This document shows, piece after piece, positions 12,389-23,148 of a DNA stretch of 64,000 nt; the first letter of the stretch is position 1, and the number at the start of each line of letters is the position of its first letter. Below the pieces are notes generated by a model that saw nothing but the letters and a program-made list of their open reading frames with translations, was not told the origin of the DNA and did not search any database. The DNA is taken from contig NZ_JAEULY010000014.1 in the NCBI RefSeq assembly GCF_016793595.1, positions 84,033-148,032 of the forward strand, given 5' to 3'. This DNA comes from Phreatobacter sp. (GTDB lineage: Bacteria; Pseudomonadota; Alphaproteobacteria; Rhizobiales; Phreatobacteraceae). Both the position numbers and the translations under genes were made by a program.

Positions 12389-12633
12389 TAGTCTCCCTCT
12401 GGCCGATCCCGGTATCGCTCCTCGTAGGGGCGCCGATCCTCGGGAATGTCGGTGTCGGAATCGCTGGTCCACAGCCAGGGCAACCCGAAATGGAGCGTGG
12501 CCCAGATCACGAAGGCCGCGAGCGCCGTGAAGCCGTTCAGCTTTTCGGCTAGGGCCAGCGCGATGATCAGGACGATGCCGACGATGGCGGCGAGGGCACG
12601 GATGGCCAGACCGCGAAGCAGGCTCCTGATCAT
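12388..12633 (-). CDS. Small two-helix membrane protein
   Basis: 81 aa with two hydrophobic helices (residues about 8-30 and 36-55) and an acidic/arginine-rich tail (DTDIPEDRRPYEERYRDRPEGD, read in parts). It lies 24 bp downstream of the ethylmalonyl-CoA mutase gene on the same strand and may be its last cistron. An overlapping longer frame on the same strand (12362-12823) lacks protein-like composition. Function unknown. Confidence 0.6.
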   Translation of the reverse strand: MIRSLLRGLAIRALAAIVGIVLIIALALAEKLNGFTALAAFVIWATLHFGLPWLWTSDSDTDIPEDRRPYEERYRDRPEGD

Positions 12634-12656
12634 GGCATCGCCGGGGAAAAGCTGCC

Positions 12657-14633
12657 TCAGGCCGCCTGTTTCGCGCCGGCACCGACGATGCGGACGATGT
12701 CGGCCATGATGGCGTTGAGCTGGAAGTCCTTCGGCGTATAGACCGCCGCGACGCCGGCCCTGCGCAGCACCGTCTCGTCCTCGGGGGGGATGATGCCGCC
12801 GACGATGACCGGCACGTCATCAAGGCCCTCGGCCCGCATCCGCTCCATCACCTCGGTGACGAGCGGGATGTGGCTGCCGGAGAGGATCGACAGGCCGACG
12901 ACGTGAACGCCTTCCTCCAGCGCGGCATTGACGATCTCCGCCGGGGTCAGGCGGATGCCCTCGTAGACGACCTCCATGCCGCAGTCCCTTGCCCGGACCG
13001 CGATCTGCTCGGCGCCGTTGGAATGTCCGTCGAGGCCGGGCTTGCCGACGAGGAACTTGATGCGCCGGCCAAGCGCGCGGGAGACTTTCTCGACCTCGTC
13101 GCGGATCGGCGCGAGGTCGCCCGCATCCGCGCGTGCGGCGCGGCCGACGCCGGTCGGCGCGCGATATTCACCGAAGACCTCGCGCAGGACCTGCCCCCAT
13201 TCGCCAGTGGTGACCCCCGCTTTCGCCGCGGCGATGGAGGGTTCCATGATGTTGCGACCCTCGCTCGCGGCCGAGCGCAGGTCGGCCAACGCGTTCGCGG
13301 CGGCCTTGGCGTCGCGCTGTTCGCGCCAGGCTTTCACATTGGCGATCTGGTCGGCCTCGACGGCAGGATCGACCACCATGATGGAACCTTCGCCCGTCGT
13401 GAGCGGAGAGGGTTCCGTCTCGGTGAAGCGGTTGACGCCGACGACGACCTGATCGCCGGCCTCGATGGCCTCCAGTCGCTTCGTGTTGCTCTCGACCAGC
13501 TTGGACTTCATGTAGGGGACGGCGGCGATCGCGCCGCCCATCTCCGCGATCAGCTTCATCTCGGCGGTCGCTTCCGCCTTCAGCGCCTCAACCTTGGCCG
13601 TGACGGTGGGGTTGCCGTCGAACAGATCGCCGAACTCCAGGAGATCGGTCTCGTAAGCGAGAATCTGCTGGAGCCGCAGCGACCATTGCTGGTCCCAGGC
13701 GCGCGGCAGGCCGAGTGCCTCGTTCCAGGCGGGGAGCTGAAGGGCACGGCAACGCGCCTTCTTCGAGATCGTCACCGCCAGGGCCTCGATGAGGATGCGA
13801 TAGACGTTGTTCTCGGGCTGCTGCTCGGTGAGGCCGAGCGAGTTCACCTGCACGCCATAGCGGAACAGCTTGTGCTTCGGGTCGGTCACGCCATAGCGCG
13901 TCTCGACCAGTTCCTCCCATAGGTCGACGAAGGCGCGCATCTTGCACATCTCCGTCACGAACCGCATGCCGGCGTTGACGAAGAAGGAGATGTGGCCGAC
14001 CACCTCGCCGAAGCCGCCCTCCGGCACTTCGCCGGAGGCCTTCACCGTGTCGAGGATGGCGATGGCATTGGCGAGCGCAAAGGCGAGCTCCTGAACCGGC
14101 GTCGCGCCCGCCTCCTGCAGGTGATAGGAGCAGACGTTCATCGGGTTCCACTTCGGCATCTCCGCCGTCGTGAACAGGATGGTGTCCTTGGTCAGCCTAA
14201 GCGACGGCTCCGGCGGGAACACATAGGTTCCGCGCGAGAGATATTCCTTGAGGATGTCGTTCTGCGTCGTGCCGGTGAGCTTCGCGCGCGACACGCCGGT
14301 TTCATCGGCCGTTGCCGCGTAGAGGGCCAGCAACCAGGCGGCGCAGGCATTGATCGTCATGGACGTGTTCATCTCGCCGAGCGGGATGCCGTCGAACAGC
14401 GTCCGCATGTCGCCGAGATGGGCGACGGGCACGCCGACCTTGCCGACCTCGCCGCGCGCGAGAGGATGGTCGGCGTCGTAACCCGTCTGGGTCGGCAGGT
14501 CGAAGGCGACGGACAGGCCGGTCTGACCCTTGGCGAGATTGGCGCGATAGAGCGCGTTGGATTTCGCGGCCGTGGAATGACCCGCATAGGTGCGGATCAG
14601 CCAGGGTTTGTCGCGCGTGTCTTTGGTGCGCAA
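12657..14633 (-). CDS. ecm: Ethylmalonyl-CoA mutase, coenzyme B12-dependent
   Basis: 658 aa. It isomerises (2R)-ethylmalonyl-CoA to methylsuccinyl-CoA with adenosylcobalamin in the ethylmalonyl-CoA pathway of acetate/C1 assimilation. The catalytic barrel starts with DKPWLIRTYAGHSTAAKSNA and contains NPMNVCSYHLQEAG; the C-terminal B12 domain has the base-off motif GLDGHSNG near residue 535. The GLDGHSNGAEQIA form and the short length fit ethylmalonyl-CoA mutase (MeaA/Ecm) rather than methylmalonyl-CoA mutase. The best start is TTG 14633: GGGAGG lies 5 bases upstream and the protein then begins where the family does. Its partner ccr is nearby and divergent. Confidence 0.93.
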   Translation of the reverse strand: MRTKDTRDKPWLIRTYAGHSTAAKSNALYRANLAKGQTGLSVAFDLPTQTGYDADHPLARGEVGKVGVPVAHLGDMRTLFDGIPLGEMNTSMTINACAAWLLALYAATADETGVSRAKLTGTTQNDILKEYLSRGTYVFPPEPSLRLTKDTILFTTAEMPKWNPMNVCSYHLQEAGATPVQELAFALANAIAILDTVKASGEVPEGGFGEVVGHISFFVNAGMRFVTEMCKMRAFVDLWEELVETRYGVTDPKHKLFRYGVQVNSLGLTEQQPENNVYRILIEALAVTISKKARCRALQLPAWNEALGLPRAWDQQWSLRLQQILAYETDLLEFGDLFDGNPTVTAKVEALKAEATAEMKLIAEMGGAIAAVPYMKSKLVESNTKRLEAIEAGDQVVVGVNRFTETEPSPLTTGEGSIMVVDPAVEADQIANVKAWREQRDAKAAANALADLRSAASEGRNIMEPSIAAAKAGVTTGEWGQVLREVFGEYRAPTGVGRAARADAGDLAPIRDEVEKVSRALGRRIKFLVGKPGLDGHSNGAEQIAVRARDCGMEVVYEGIRLTPAEIVNAALEEGVHVVGLSILSGSHIPLVTEVMERMRAEGLDDVPVIVGGIIPPEDETVLRRAGVAAVYTPKDFQLNAIMADIVRIVGAGAKQAA

Positions 14634-14751
14634 TGTCGCCTCCCGAGCGGGTTCTTGGCGACTATTCTGGGCGTTGTCCGGATTTATTGCAATGCAGCGA
14701 AAGTCGCCCGCGCTCGGCCGTCCGGGGGAGGGTGGCGCGGGCGACGGCGGC

Positions 14752-15006
14752 TCAGGCACGCCTGACGAGACTGATCAGGAAGAGGAGGATCACCGCGCCG
14801 AGCGTCGCGGAAATGATCGCGGAGACGATGCCGCCGCCGATCGATACACCGAGGCGCGGGAAAAGCCAGGTGGCGATCAGCGCGCCGATGATGCCGACGA
14901 CGATGTTGCCGACGAGCCCGAAGCCGAAGCCCTTGACGATGACTCCGGCGAGCCAGCCGGCGACCGCGCCGACAATGATGAGAATGAGCAGGCTTTCGAT
15001 TGGCAT
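14752..15006 (-). CDS. GlsB/YeaQ/YmgE family small membrane protein
   Basis: 84 aa with three hydrophobic, glycine-rich helices (IIVGAVAGWLAGVIVKGFGFG, read in parts; NIVVGIIGALIATWLFP). This matches the transglycosylase-associated / GlsB-YeaQ stress family, inner-membrane proteins of unknown mechanism. ATG 15006 has GAGGAAG upstream. It lies between ecm and ccr, on the ecm strand, with a 118-bp gap before ecm. Confidence 0.85.
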   Translation of the reverse strand: MPIESLLILIIVGAVAGWLAGVIVKGFGFGLVGNIVVGIIGALIATWLFPRLGVSIGGGIVSAIISATLGAVILLFLISLVRRA

Positions 15007-15266
15007 GTCTGTCTTCCTCTTCCGATGCGCGAAACGGGCGGGACCCCTCGGCACCAGGACACGTTAGGCGGGCATCGCTTCGGCCGATAGCCCGATCCGG
15101 GAACGTGCGGAGGCCGGAAAGGTTCATTCCGCGCTGCGAAGAAAAAGCGGTTGGACGGCGGTTGCCACCGGCGATCTGTTCGGCGAGCTGTTACAATCCG
15201 GCGCAATATGCCGAAAGGATGAGGACATCCGACGGATTGATTATGTCGATGGAGGTGAGAAGGCGC

Positions 15267-15295
15267 TTGCGCTGGAATGTTGCACTGCACATAAT
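15267..15295 (+). promoter_or_regulatory. Candidate ccr promoter
   Basis: In the 339-bp gap before ccr, TTGCGC (15267-15272) and CATAAT (15290-15295) are separated by 17 bp, predicting a start near 15302 and a leader of about 44 nt ending in the GAGGTGA ribosome site. The remaining upstream part of the gap shows no repeat or ORF that I can support. Confidence 0.5.
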
Positions 15296-15345
15296 CCGCC
15301 TCCCCACGCGCCCGGCCAAGAAGGCGCAGAACTCGAGGTGACACC

Positions 15346-16600
<1,255 letters not shown>

Positions 16601-16626
<26 letters not shown>

Positions 16627-17800
16627 GCTCCGCCGGTTCGGCGCTCGGCGCGATGCCGAGGAGCGGCCTCAGGAACGGGATACGCCGCGCTATCTCATAG
16701 GACGCCCAGCAGCCGGCGATGGTCGCGGCGATGATGATCATTGCCTCCGTCGCGGCCGGCAGGGCCAGCGGCTTCAGCCAGTGCGCCGCCATGACGATGA
16801 TCGTCTGGTGGACGATGTACCAGCAGAACACCGCGCCGGCGGCGTAGCGCAGTAGCGGCCCGTCGCGGTCCTTCAGGAAGCGGCGGGCGAAGCCGAGAAT
16901 GGCAAGGATGGCGCACCACTGGTCGAGGCCGAAGGCGAGCGGCCGCGCCCGGCTGACGGGCATTTCATCCCAGGGGGCGGACCCCAGAAGGATCATTGCG
17001 ACATAGGCGGTGACGGCAATGGCGAGCGCCGGCCAGCGCAGCTTCTCGACCGCCTCGGCAAAGCGGCCGGAGCGGGCGATGAGGAAGCCGAACAGGAAGA
17101 TCGGCACGTATATGGCGTGACCATAGACATCGTCGAACAGGGCCTGGGTTGGCGGGAAGCGCGGATAGACGAAGGCGTGCAGGGCCGCAAGCAGCAGAGC
17201 GGGCCCCACCAGCAGGGCGGGAGCAGGCAGTCTCTCGACGAAGCGTTCGAGCGCCGCGAGGGTGCCGGGAGTAAGCGCTGCGGCTCCCGCGAGAATGACG
17301 GTATAGACCCACAGATAGACGACGAACCAGAGATGGTTCCATGTCGGCAGGACGATGCAGTACTGCCGGCCGTCCCGGAGGCGGCAGAAGTTCTGGTCGA
17401 AGGCGAGATAGTGGCCGAACCAGAAATCCGGATAGCTACCGCTGAAGCCAAGTTTCTCGACCACCTCGGCATAGGACTGCGGCGGCACGATCACCGCCAC
17501 GCCGAAGGCAAGCGGAACGAGCAGACGCCAGGAACGCCTGCCCGCCAAAGCACCGGGCGAGGTCTTGTCGAGCATGAAGCGCGTGGCGGCGCCCGAGACC
17601 AGGAACAGGATCGACATGCGCCATGGATTGACCAGGGCCATGATCCCCGGAAGCGTATTGCTCTGGTGGATGCTCTTCACATGGAAGTCCCACGGCACGT
17701 AGAGCATGCCGACATGATAGATGATGAGCAGGCCGAAGGCGCAGACGCGGATCCAGTCAAGGTCGAGGCGGCGATCACCGTTGGCGAATGTATGAGGCAT
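16601..17800 (-). CDS. Acyltransferase family 3 membrane protein
   Basis: 399 aa, about 10-11 membrane helices. The N-terminal RRLDLDWIRVCAFGLLIIYHVGM has the membrane-embedded arginine and histidine typical of acyltransferase-3 enzymes such as OpgC and O-acetyltransferases. These move acyl groups across the inner membrane onto glycans or other envelope components. Its 3' end overlaps ccr by 26 bp tail to tail. It is divergent from a membrane LytTR regulator, which may control it. Confidence 0.85.
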
Positions 17801-17906
17801 GTCCGATCCCGGCTGGTCGTTGCGCTCCCATGTCGCCGGGCAGGATGGAACCGGTCCAGCGTGCAGGGGCCAGAAGACGGAAACGCGGGATGAACAGGGC
17901 CGGGCA

Positions 17907-18776
17907 GTGACGAGCGGTGGCGACAGCGTGACGGACGGCGGGGCGATAAGGCCGTCGGGCCTGCCGCTGCGCCTCGTCTATGGGCTCATCGCGCTTGGCA
18001 CGGCGCTCACCTGCCTCGTCAATGCCTTCTCGACGGCGCACGACCTCGCCCGGCTGGGGCGGCCGGTGCCGTTCTGGCAGCCTTTGCTGTGGGAGGCCAC
18101 CAGCGGCGTCGTCGTCGTTGCGCTGACGCCGCTGGTCCACTGGTTCTTCCGGCAAGGGCAGGCGGTGCGGGACCGCCTGGTGGCTCTGGCCGCGATCCAC
18201 CTCGGCGGGGCGCTTGCCTTCTCGCTCCTTCATGTCGGCGGAATGGTTCTGCTCAGGAAGGCGGGCTATGCCGCCTTCTCCACCGAGAGCTACGTCTTCG
18301 GGCCGCTGCTGGCTGGCTTTCTCTACGAACTGCGCAAGGACGCACTGGTCTATTCGCTGATCGTCTCGGTGTTCTGGATGGCGGGCCGCTTCGGCGGCGG
18401 GCAGCCGGCGCGGATACCAGAGGCCGACAAGGCGGCCTTGCCGGTCGCGATCTGGCTGCGTGACGGCACGACCAGCGTCAGGGTCGCTCCAGCCGATATC
18501 GTCTGGGTGGTCTCGGCCGGCAATTATGTCGAGTTCTGCCTCGCCTCGGGCGAGAAGTATCTGATACGCACGACGCTGCAGTCGGAGGAGGAGCGGCTGA
18601 GGCCGCTCGGTTTCGTGCGTATTCACCGCATGCGTCTGGTCAACGCCCTCAGGCTGAGGCGCATCGAGGTGCGCGCCTCGGGCGATTTCGAGGTCGAGAT
18701 GGATACGGGCGAACGCCTCGGCGGCAGCCGGCGCTACCGCGCCGACGCAATGGCCATGCTGCGGCCGGAGGTTTGA
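17907..18776 (+). CDS. Membrane-anchored LytTR-domain transcriptional regulator
   Basis: About 289 aa if GTG 17907 is the start; the frame is open to 17799, which would overlap the divergent gene head to head. Four hydrophobic helices occupy roughly residues 15-145. The C-terminal 100 residues form a LytTR DNA-binding domain (DIVWVVSAGNYVEFCLASGE, GFVRIHRMRLVNALRLRRI). There is no receiver domain, so it probably senses a membrane signal directly. The divergent acyltransferase gene is the obvious candidate target. Confidence 0.8.
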   Translation: MTSGGDSVTDGGAIRPSGLPLRLVYGLIALGTALTCLVNAFSTAHDLARLGRPVPFWQPLLWEATSGVVVVALTPLVHWFFRQGQAVRDRLVALAAIHLGGALAFSLLHVGGMVLLRKAGYAAFSTESYVFGPLLAGFLYELRKDALVYSLIVSVFWMAGRFGGGQPARIPEADKAALPVAIWLRDGTTSVRVAPADIVWVVSAGNYVEFCLASGEKYLIRTTLQSEEERLRPLGFVRIHRMRLVNALRLRRIEVRASGDFEVEMDTGERLGGSRRYRADAMAMLRPEV

Positions 18777-18793
18777 TCGGCCCCGCCTCCTGA

Positions 18794-19099
18794 TCAGGCG
18801 GGCTGGGCACCCTCGTAGCCCTCGATGACGATCGCATCCATCACCGCGCCGCCCTTCTGCTCGGCCTTGGCCGCCTTGTATTCCGGCGAGTGCCAGCAGG
18901 CGAGCGCCTGATCGTAGCTCGGGAACTCGATGACGACGTTGCGCTGGCGCGCATTGCCGGCGAGAACCTCGAACTTGCCGCCGCGAACGACAAAGCGGCC
19001 GCCGAACTTGGCGAAGGCGATGCCGTTCTTGGCGACGTAATTCTTGTAGGCGTCGGCGTCGTTCACATCGACACGCGCGATCCAGTAGCCCTTGGGCAT
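18794..19099 (-). CDS. DUF1330 family protein
   Basis: 101 aa, a dimeric alpha/beta-barrel (ferredoxin-like) fold protein. It starts MPKGYWIARVDVNDADAYKNY and contains VIEFPSYDQALACWHSPEYK, the conserved C-terminal half of the family. The biochemical role is unknown. ATG 19099 follows GGGAGAGAAAG. It is convergent with the LytTR gene. Confidence 0.88.
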   Translation of the reverse strand: MPKGYWIARVDVNDADAYKNYVAKNGIAFAKFGGRFVVRGGKFEVLAGNARQRNVVIEFPSYDQALACWHSPEYKAAKAEQKGGAVMDAIVIEGYEGAQPA

Positions 19100-19283
19100 C
19101 TTTCTCTCCCTGTTGCGAGCGGTGCATTCTTGGGCCGGCGGCTGGCGGCCGGCAAGCGGAGCCGGCCGCATGGCACGGATAATCGCCTTGCGCTCGGAGC
19201 GCCGGCCCAATCACCTTGCGGCGCCCGGGCATCGCGCCGATATTGAGCAAACGCAGCGGTCCCGACCGTCGGAGGAGGCTGCC

Positions 19284-19595
19284 ATGCCAGCCCATCTCTT
19301 GTTTCTCGCGCGCCATGCGCTGATCGGCTTCGCCCTTGCTGCCGCCTTCGTCGGTGCGATGGCCGCCTTCGACGTCGCAGGCCTCTGGACGCTTGCCGGC
19401 CGCAGCGGTTCGACCGGCATTGCCTTCTCCGTGCTCACCTTCTTCTTTGGCCTGACCTTCGCCAGCATTCAGATGGGAGCGGCCATCATGCTGCTGCCCT
19501 GCCGTGACGAGGGCCGGGATAGGGGAGGGGGCGGGCGTCTCCTGGCCCTTTTCGCGCCACCACCGCTCGCGGTTCCGGCTCGCGTGCGCCGCTGA
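19284..19595 (+). CDS. Small membrane protein of unknown function
   Basis: 103 aa with three probable membrane helices (residues 5-30, 35-50, 52-75) followed by an arginine/proline-rich tail. ATG 19284 has a strong GGAGGAGG site upstream; the frame is open earlier but without protein-like character. I do not recognise a family. It may be an independent unit before the ribosomal-protein operon. Confidence 0.6.
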   Translation: MPAHLLFLARHALIGFALAAAFVGAMAAFDVAGLWTLAGRSGSTGIAFSVLTFFFGLTFASIQMGAAIMLLPCRDEGRDRGGGGRLLALFAPPPLAVPARVRR

Positions 19596-19783
19596 AAGGT
19601 CGTCGCCCCGGCGCGGCCCTTGCCCGCCGCCAGCTTCTCCTGTATAGGCCCGCCCTTCGGATCGACCGGCTGATAAAGGGCTGCCGTGGCGATCCCGAGC
19701 GCTCGTTCCCGAGCCTTCAGAGACGTCCTTCCGGATTTTCGGATCCGGAACGCCAGGTGTCTCGCAACGATGAAGAGAGCCAA

Positions 19784-19984
19784 ATGCCCAAGATGAAGAC
19801 GAAGTCGGGCGCCAAAAAGCGCTTCAAGATCACGGCGACCGGCAAGGTGATGTACGCCCAGTCCGGCAAGCGCCACGGCATGATCAAGCGGTCGAACAAG
19901 CAGATCCGCGAGCATCGCGGAACCACCGCCCTGTTCGAGACCGATGCCTACAACGTCAAGCGGTACTTCCTCCCGAACGGCTGA
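19784..19984 (+). CDS. rpmI: 50S ribosomal protein L35
   Basis: 66 aa, beginning [20 protein letters not shown] and containing [17 protein letters not shown], diagnostic of L35. It is the first gene of rpmI-rplT. The usual upstream infC is absent; the 188-bp upstream gap must hold the promoter, and no clear hexamers stand out in it. Confidence 0.97.
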   Translation: MPKMKTKSGAKKRFKITATGKVMYAQSGKRHGMIKRSNKQIREHRGTTALFETDAYNVKRYFLPNG

Positions 19985-20034
19985 TCGAAGCGTTCGACCG
20001 GAAAATCCTACCAGATAGTTGAAAGAGATCAGCC

Positions 20035-20400
20035 ATGGCCCGCGTCAAAAGGGGCGTTACCGCCCACGCCAAGCATAAGAAAGTCATCAAGGCAGCCTCG
20101 GGTTTCCGCGGCCGCCGCAAGAACACGATCCGCGCCGCGAAGGCCGCCGTCGACAAGTCGCTGCAGTATGCGACGATCGCCCGCCGCCTGAAGAAGCGCA
20201 ATTTCCGTTCGCTCTGGATCCAGCGCATCAACGCCGCGGTCCGCGAGCACGGCCTCACCTATTCGCGTTTCATTTCCGGCCTGATCAGCGCGGGCATCCA
20301 GGTGGACCGCAAGGTTCTCTCGGATCTCGCCATCACCGCGCCGGAGGGTTTTGCGGCCCTGGTCGAAAAGGCCAAGGGATCGCTGCCGGCGAACGCCTGA
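20035..20400 (+). CDS. rplT: 50S ribosomal protein L20
   Basis: 121 aa, beginning [20 protein letters not shown], with the L20 core [21 protein letters not shown]20 binds 23S rRNA early in 50S assembly and in several bacteria represses its own operon. It lies 50 bp after rpmI, with a GAAAGAG ribosome site. Confidence 0.98.
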   Translation: MARVKRGVTAHAKHKKVIKAASGFRGRRKNTIRAAKAAVDKSLQYATIARRLKKRNFRSLWIQRINAAVREHGLTYSRFISGLISAGIQVDRKVLSDLAITAPEGFAALVEKAKGSLPANA

Positions 20401-20425
20401 TCCTTCACTTCGGGATCACGACATT

Positions 20426-20465
20426 AAAGCCCGCGCGACCCTCCCCGAGGGTGGCGCGGGCTTTT
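20426..20465 (+). terminator. Rho-independent terminator after rplT
   Basis: A long GC-rich stem (GCCCGCGCGACCCTC pairing with GAGGGTGGCGCGGGC, one G:U/mismatch) with a short loop runs into CTTTTCC. It separates rpmI-rplT from the downstream oxygenase and pheS. Confidence 0.85.
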
Positions 20466-20514
20466 CCGTTTCACGCCTGACCGCCGACGCGACGCCAGAC
20501 AGCGCGGAGACATC

Positions 20515-21573
20515 ATGCAGGGCCTGACGGCACCGATCATCAAGGGACTCTGGTACGTGGCGCTGAACGGCCGCGACCTGAAGCCGGGCAAGATGCAGCC
20601 GAAGAAGCTGCTGGGCGAGCCGATGCTGCTCGGCCGCACCGACGACGGCGCGGTCTTCGCCATCCGCGATGCCTGCCCGCATCGCGGCATCCCGCTGCGC
20701 TATGGTTCGTTCGACGGCCAGTCGATCCAGTGCTGCTATCACGGCTGGCGCTTCGACCGGACCGGCACCTGCGTCGAGATCCCGTCGCTGCGCGAGGGTC
20801 AGCAGATGGACCTGACCAAGATCTGCACGCCATCCTACGCCTGCGTTGAACGGCAGGGCATGATCTGGGTTTTCGTGCCGCGCGACGGCGAAACGCCCGC
20901 TGAAGCGGGTTTCCCCGAGCCGCCTGTCATGCCGGACTTCGCGGTGGGCGATGCGCCGCGCTTCCACTGCATGCTGCCGTTCCACTGCTCGATGGACCAC
21001 GCCGCCTTCGGCCTGATGGACCCGACCCACGCGGCCTATGTCCACACCTCCTGGTGGTTCAAGAAGGGCGCGCGCAAGCTGCGCCCCAAGGAGAAGCACT
21101 TCGCCCCGTCCGAGCTCGGCTGGTCGATGGTGCGCCACGAGCTGCCGCCGCAGAACATCGCCTACAAGATCCTCGGCACGCCAGTGACCACCGAGATCAG
21201 CTACATGCTGCCGGGCCTCCGGATCGAGAACATTCGCGGCTCGCGGATGCAGGCCACCGGCCTCACCGCGATCACGCCGGTCGACGAGGGCGAGACCGAG
21301 GTCCACCAATTCTTCTGGGTGTCCGCCGGCTGGATGTCGCTCGGCAAGCCGCTGTTCCAGCACCTCATGCGGGTCTTCCTCGACCAGGACCGGCGCGTCG
21401 TCGTTCAGCAGCGCGAGGGCCTCGTCCACGATCCGAAGCTCATGCTCATCAACGACGCCGATACGCAGGCGCGCTGGTGGATGCGGGTGAAGGACGCCTT
21501 TGTGAAGGCGCAGGCCGACGGCAAGCCGTTCGAGAACCCGATCCAGCCGATGACTCTCAGGTGGCGAAGCTGA
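20515..21573 (+). CDS. Rieske [2Fe-2S] non-heme iron oxygenase, alpha-subunit type
   Basis: 352 aa. The Rieske cluster ligands are CPHRG (C54, H56) and CCYHGW (C73, H76). The catalytic mononuclear iron site is seen in [11 protein letters not shown] (an Asp followed by two His in the D-x2-H-x4-H pattern). It belongs with ring-hydroxylating oxygenases and demethylases, using O2 and electrons from a separate reductase; no reductase or ferredoxin gene is adjacent. It sits between rplT and pheS, an unusual place for a catabolic-type enzyme. The substrate cannot be inferred. Confidence 0.9.
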   Translation: MQGLTAPIIKGLWYVALNGRDLKPGKMQPKKLLGEPMLLGRTDDGAVFAIRDACPHRGIPLRYGSFDGQSIQCCYHGWRFDRTGTCVEIPSLREGQQMDLTKICTPSYACVERQGMIWVFVPRDGETPAEAGFPEPPVMPDFAVGDAPRFHCMLPFHCSMDHAAFGLMDPTHAAYVHTSWWFKKGARKLRPKEKHFAPSELGWSMVRHELPPQNIAYKILGTPVTTEISYMLPGLRIENIRGSRMQATGLTAITPVDEGETEVHQFFWVSAGWMSLGKPLFQHLMRVFLDQDRRVVVQQREGLVHDPKLMLINDADTQARWWMRVKDAFVKAQADGKPFENPIQPMTLRWRS

Positions 21574-21637
21574 GCCGCTTGACCCGACCGCAGCCAATCG
21601 CCAAACGAAGCCACCTCACCTCCGCGTGTCCGAGCCG

Positions 21638-22720
21638 ATGACCGATCTTGCAACTCTCGAAACCGATCTCACCGCCCAGGTGGCCGCCGCTCCCGACGAG
21701 GCCGCGCTGGAAGCCGTGCGCGTCGCCGCGCTGGGCAAGAAGGGCTCGATCTCGGCGCTGCTCGCCACTCTCGGCGCCATGGCGCCGGACGAACGCAAGA
21801 CCGCCGGCGCGGCGATCAACCAGGTCAAGGATCGCGTGACGGAAGCCATCGGTGCCCGCCGCGAGGTGCTGAAGGCGGCGGCGCTCGACGCGCGGCTCGC
21901 CTCCGAGACGGTCGACGTGACGCTGCCCGTCCGCGAAAGCCCGACCGAGACGGGCCGCATTCACCCGATCAGCCAGGTGATGGACGAACTGACCGCCATC
22001 TTCGCCGATATGGGTTTCGCCATTGCCGAAGGCCCGGATATCGAGACCGACGACTACAATTTCACGAAACTGAACTTCCCCGAGGGCCATCCGGCCCGCG
22101 AGATGCACGACACGTTCTTCTTCAATCCGAAGGCGGACGGCGAGCGGCTGCTGCTGCGCACGCACACCTCGCCGGTGCAGGTGCGCACCATGCTTTCACA
22201 GAAGCCGCCCATCCGCGTCATCTGCCCGGGCCGCACCTATCGCAACGATAGCGACCAGACCCACACGCCGATGTTTCATCAGGTCGAGGGCCTCGTCATC
22301 GACAAGGGCAGCCATATCGGCCACCTCAAATGGATCCTCGAGGAGTTCTGCAAGGCCTTCTTCGAGGTCGACAGCGTCAAGATGCGCTTCCGCCCGTCGT
22401 TCTTCCCCTTCACCGAGCCGTCGATGGAAGTGGACATTCAGTGCAATCGTCAGGGCGGTGAAGTCCGCTTCGGCGAGGGTGAGGACTGGCTGGAGATTCT
22501 CGGCTGCGGCATGGTCCACCCGAACGTCATCCGCAATTGCGGCCTCGACCCCGACATCTACCAGGGCTTCGCCTGGGGCATGGGCATCGACCGCATCGCC
22601 ATGCTGAAATACGGCATCAACGACCTGCGCCAGTTCTTCGAGGGCGACGTGCGCTGGCTGTCGCATTACGGCTTCAAGCCGCTCGACCTGCCGTCGCTGG
22701 CCGGCGGCCTGTCGAGCTGA
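21638..22720 (+). CDS. pheS: Phenylalanyl-tRNA synthetase alpha subunit
   Basis: 360 aa from ATG 21638 (GTG 21626 is an alternative, giving MSEP first). A coiled N-terminal arm is followed by the class II catalytic core: [12 protein letters not shown], motif 2 region [20 protein letters not shown], and motif 3 [18 protein letters not shown]. It forms the alpha2beta2 enzyme with PheT. An ASCH gene separates it from pheT. Confidence 0.98.
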   Translation: MTDLATLETDLTAQVAAAPDEAALEAVRVAALGKKGSISALLATLGAMAPDERKTAGAAINQVKDRVTEAIGARREVLKAAALDARLASETVDVTLPVRESPTETGRIHPISQVMDELTAIFADMGFAIAEGPDIETDDYNFTKLNFPEGHPAREMHDTFFFNPKADGERLLLRTHTSPVQVRTMLSQKPPIRVICPGRTYRNDSDQTHTPMFHQVEGLVIDKGSHIGHLKWILEEFCKAFFEVDSVKMRFRPSFFPFTEPSMEVDIQCNRQGGEVRFGEGEDWLEILGCGMVHPNVIRNCGLDPDIYQGFAWGMGIDRIAMLKYGINDLRQFFEGDVRWLSHYGFKPLDLPSLAGGLSS

Positions 22721-22728
22721 GTGGCGTC

Positions 22729-23148
22729 ATGAGCGACGTGCCCGATCTCTACCGCGATGCGCCGCGCTGGGCCTTCGGCGACAGCCCGGCGCTGGCCGAC
22801 GAGTTGCTGGCGCTGGTGCTGTCGGGCGCCAAGCGGGCGACCTGCGATTCTCTCGCGGCCCGGCAGGCCGACATCATGCCGACGGTCGGCGAGGTCAGCG
22901 TGATCCTCGACGGCGCCGGCATGCCCGTCTGCGCCATCGAGACCACCGACGTCACGGTGATGCGATTTAGCGAGGTCTCCGCCGCCTTCGCCGCGGAGGA
23001 AGGGGAGGGAGACCTATCGCTCGACTACTGGCGCGCCGCCCACCGCGGCTACTTCCAGCGCCAGGGCACCTATTCCGAAGACATGCAGGTCGTCTGCGAG
23101 CGCTTCAAGCTGCTGCAGACTTTCGAACAGCCGGAAACCATCCGATGA
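22729..23148 (+). CDS. ASCH domain protein
   Basis: 139 aa. Residues about 10-135 fit the ASCH (PUA-like) fold: [23 protein letters not shown] (read in parts) and the G-x-K-x-x-T-like element at KRAT, then [27 protein letters not shown] proteins bind RNA or act on modified nucleosides (one characterised member is an N4-acetylcytidine amidohydrolase). It starts 9 bp after pheS, and its stop overlaps the pheT start (ATGA at 23145), so it is co-translated with the synthetase subunits. Confidence 0.85.
   Translation: MSDVPDLYRDAPRWAFGDSPALADELLALVLSGAKRATCDSLAARQADIMPTVGEVSVILDGAGMPVCAIETTDVTVMRFSEVSAAFAAEEGEGDLSLDYWRAAHRGYFQRQGTYSEDMQVVCERFKLLQTFEQPETIR

Noticed and set aside
12362..12823. 153-codon minus-strand frame overlapping ecm and the small membrane protein
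   Set aside because: Overlaps two better-supported genes and is Arg/Ser/Pro-rich, as shadow frames are here.
13761..13771. 11-bp match in ecm to the putative long-tracrRNA guide next to the decayed repeat
   Set aside because: Chance match within a coding region, not at a promoter, and no PAM is known.
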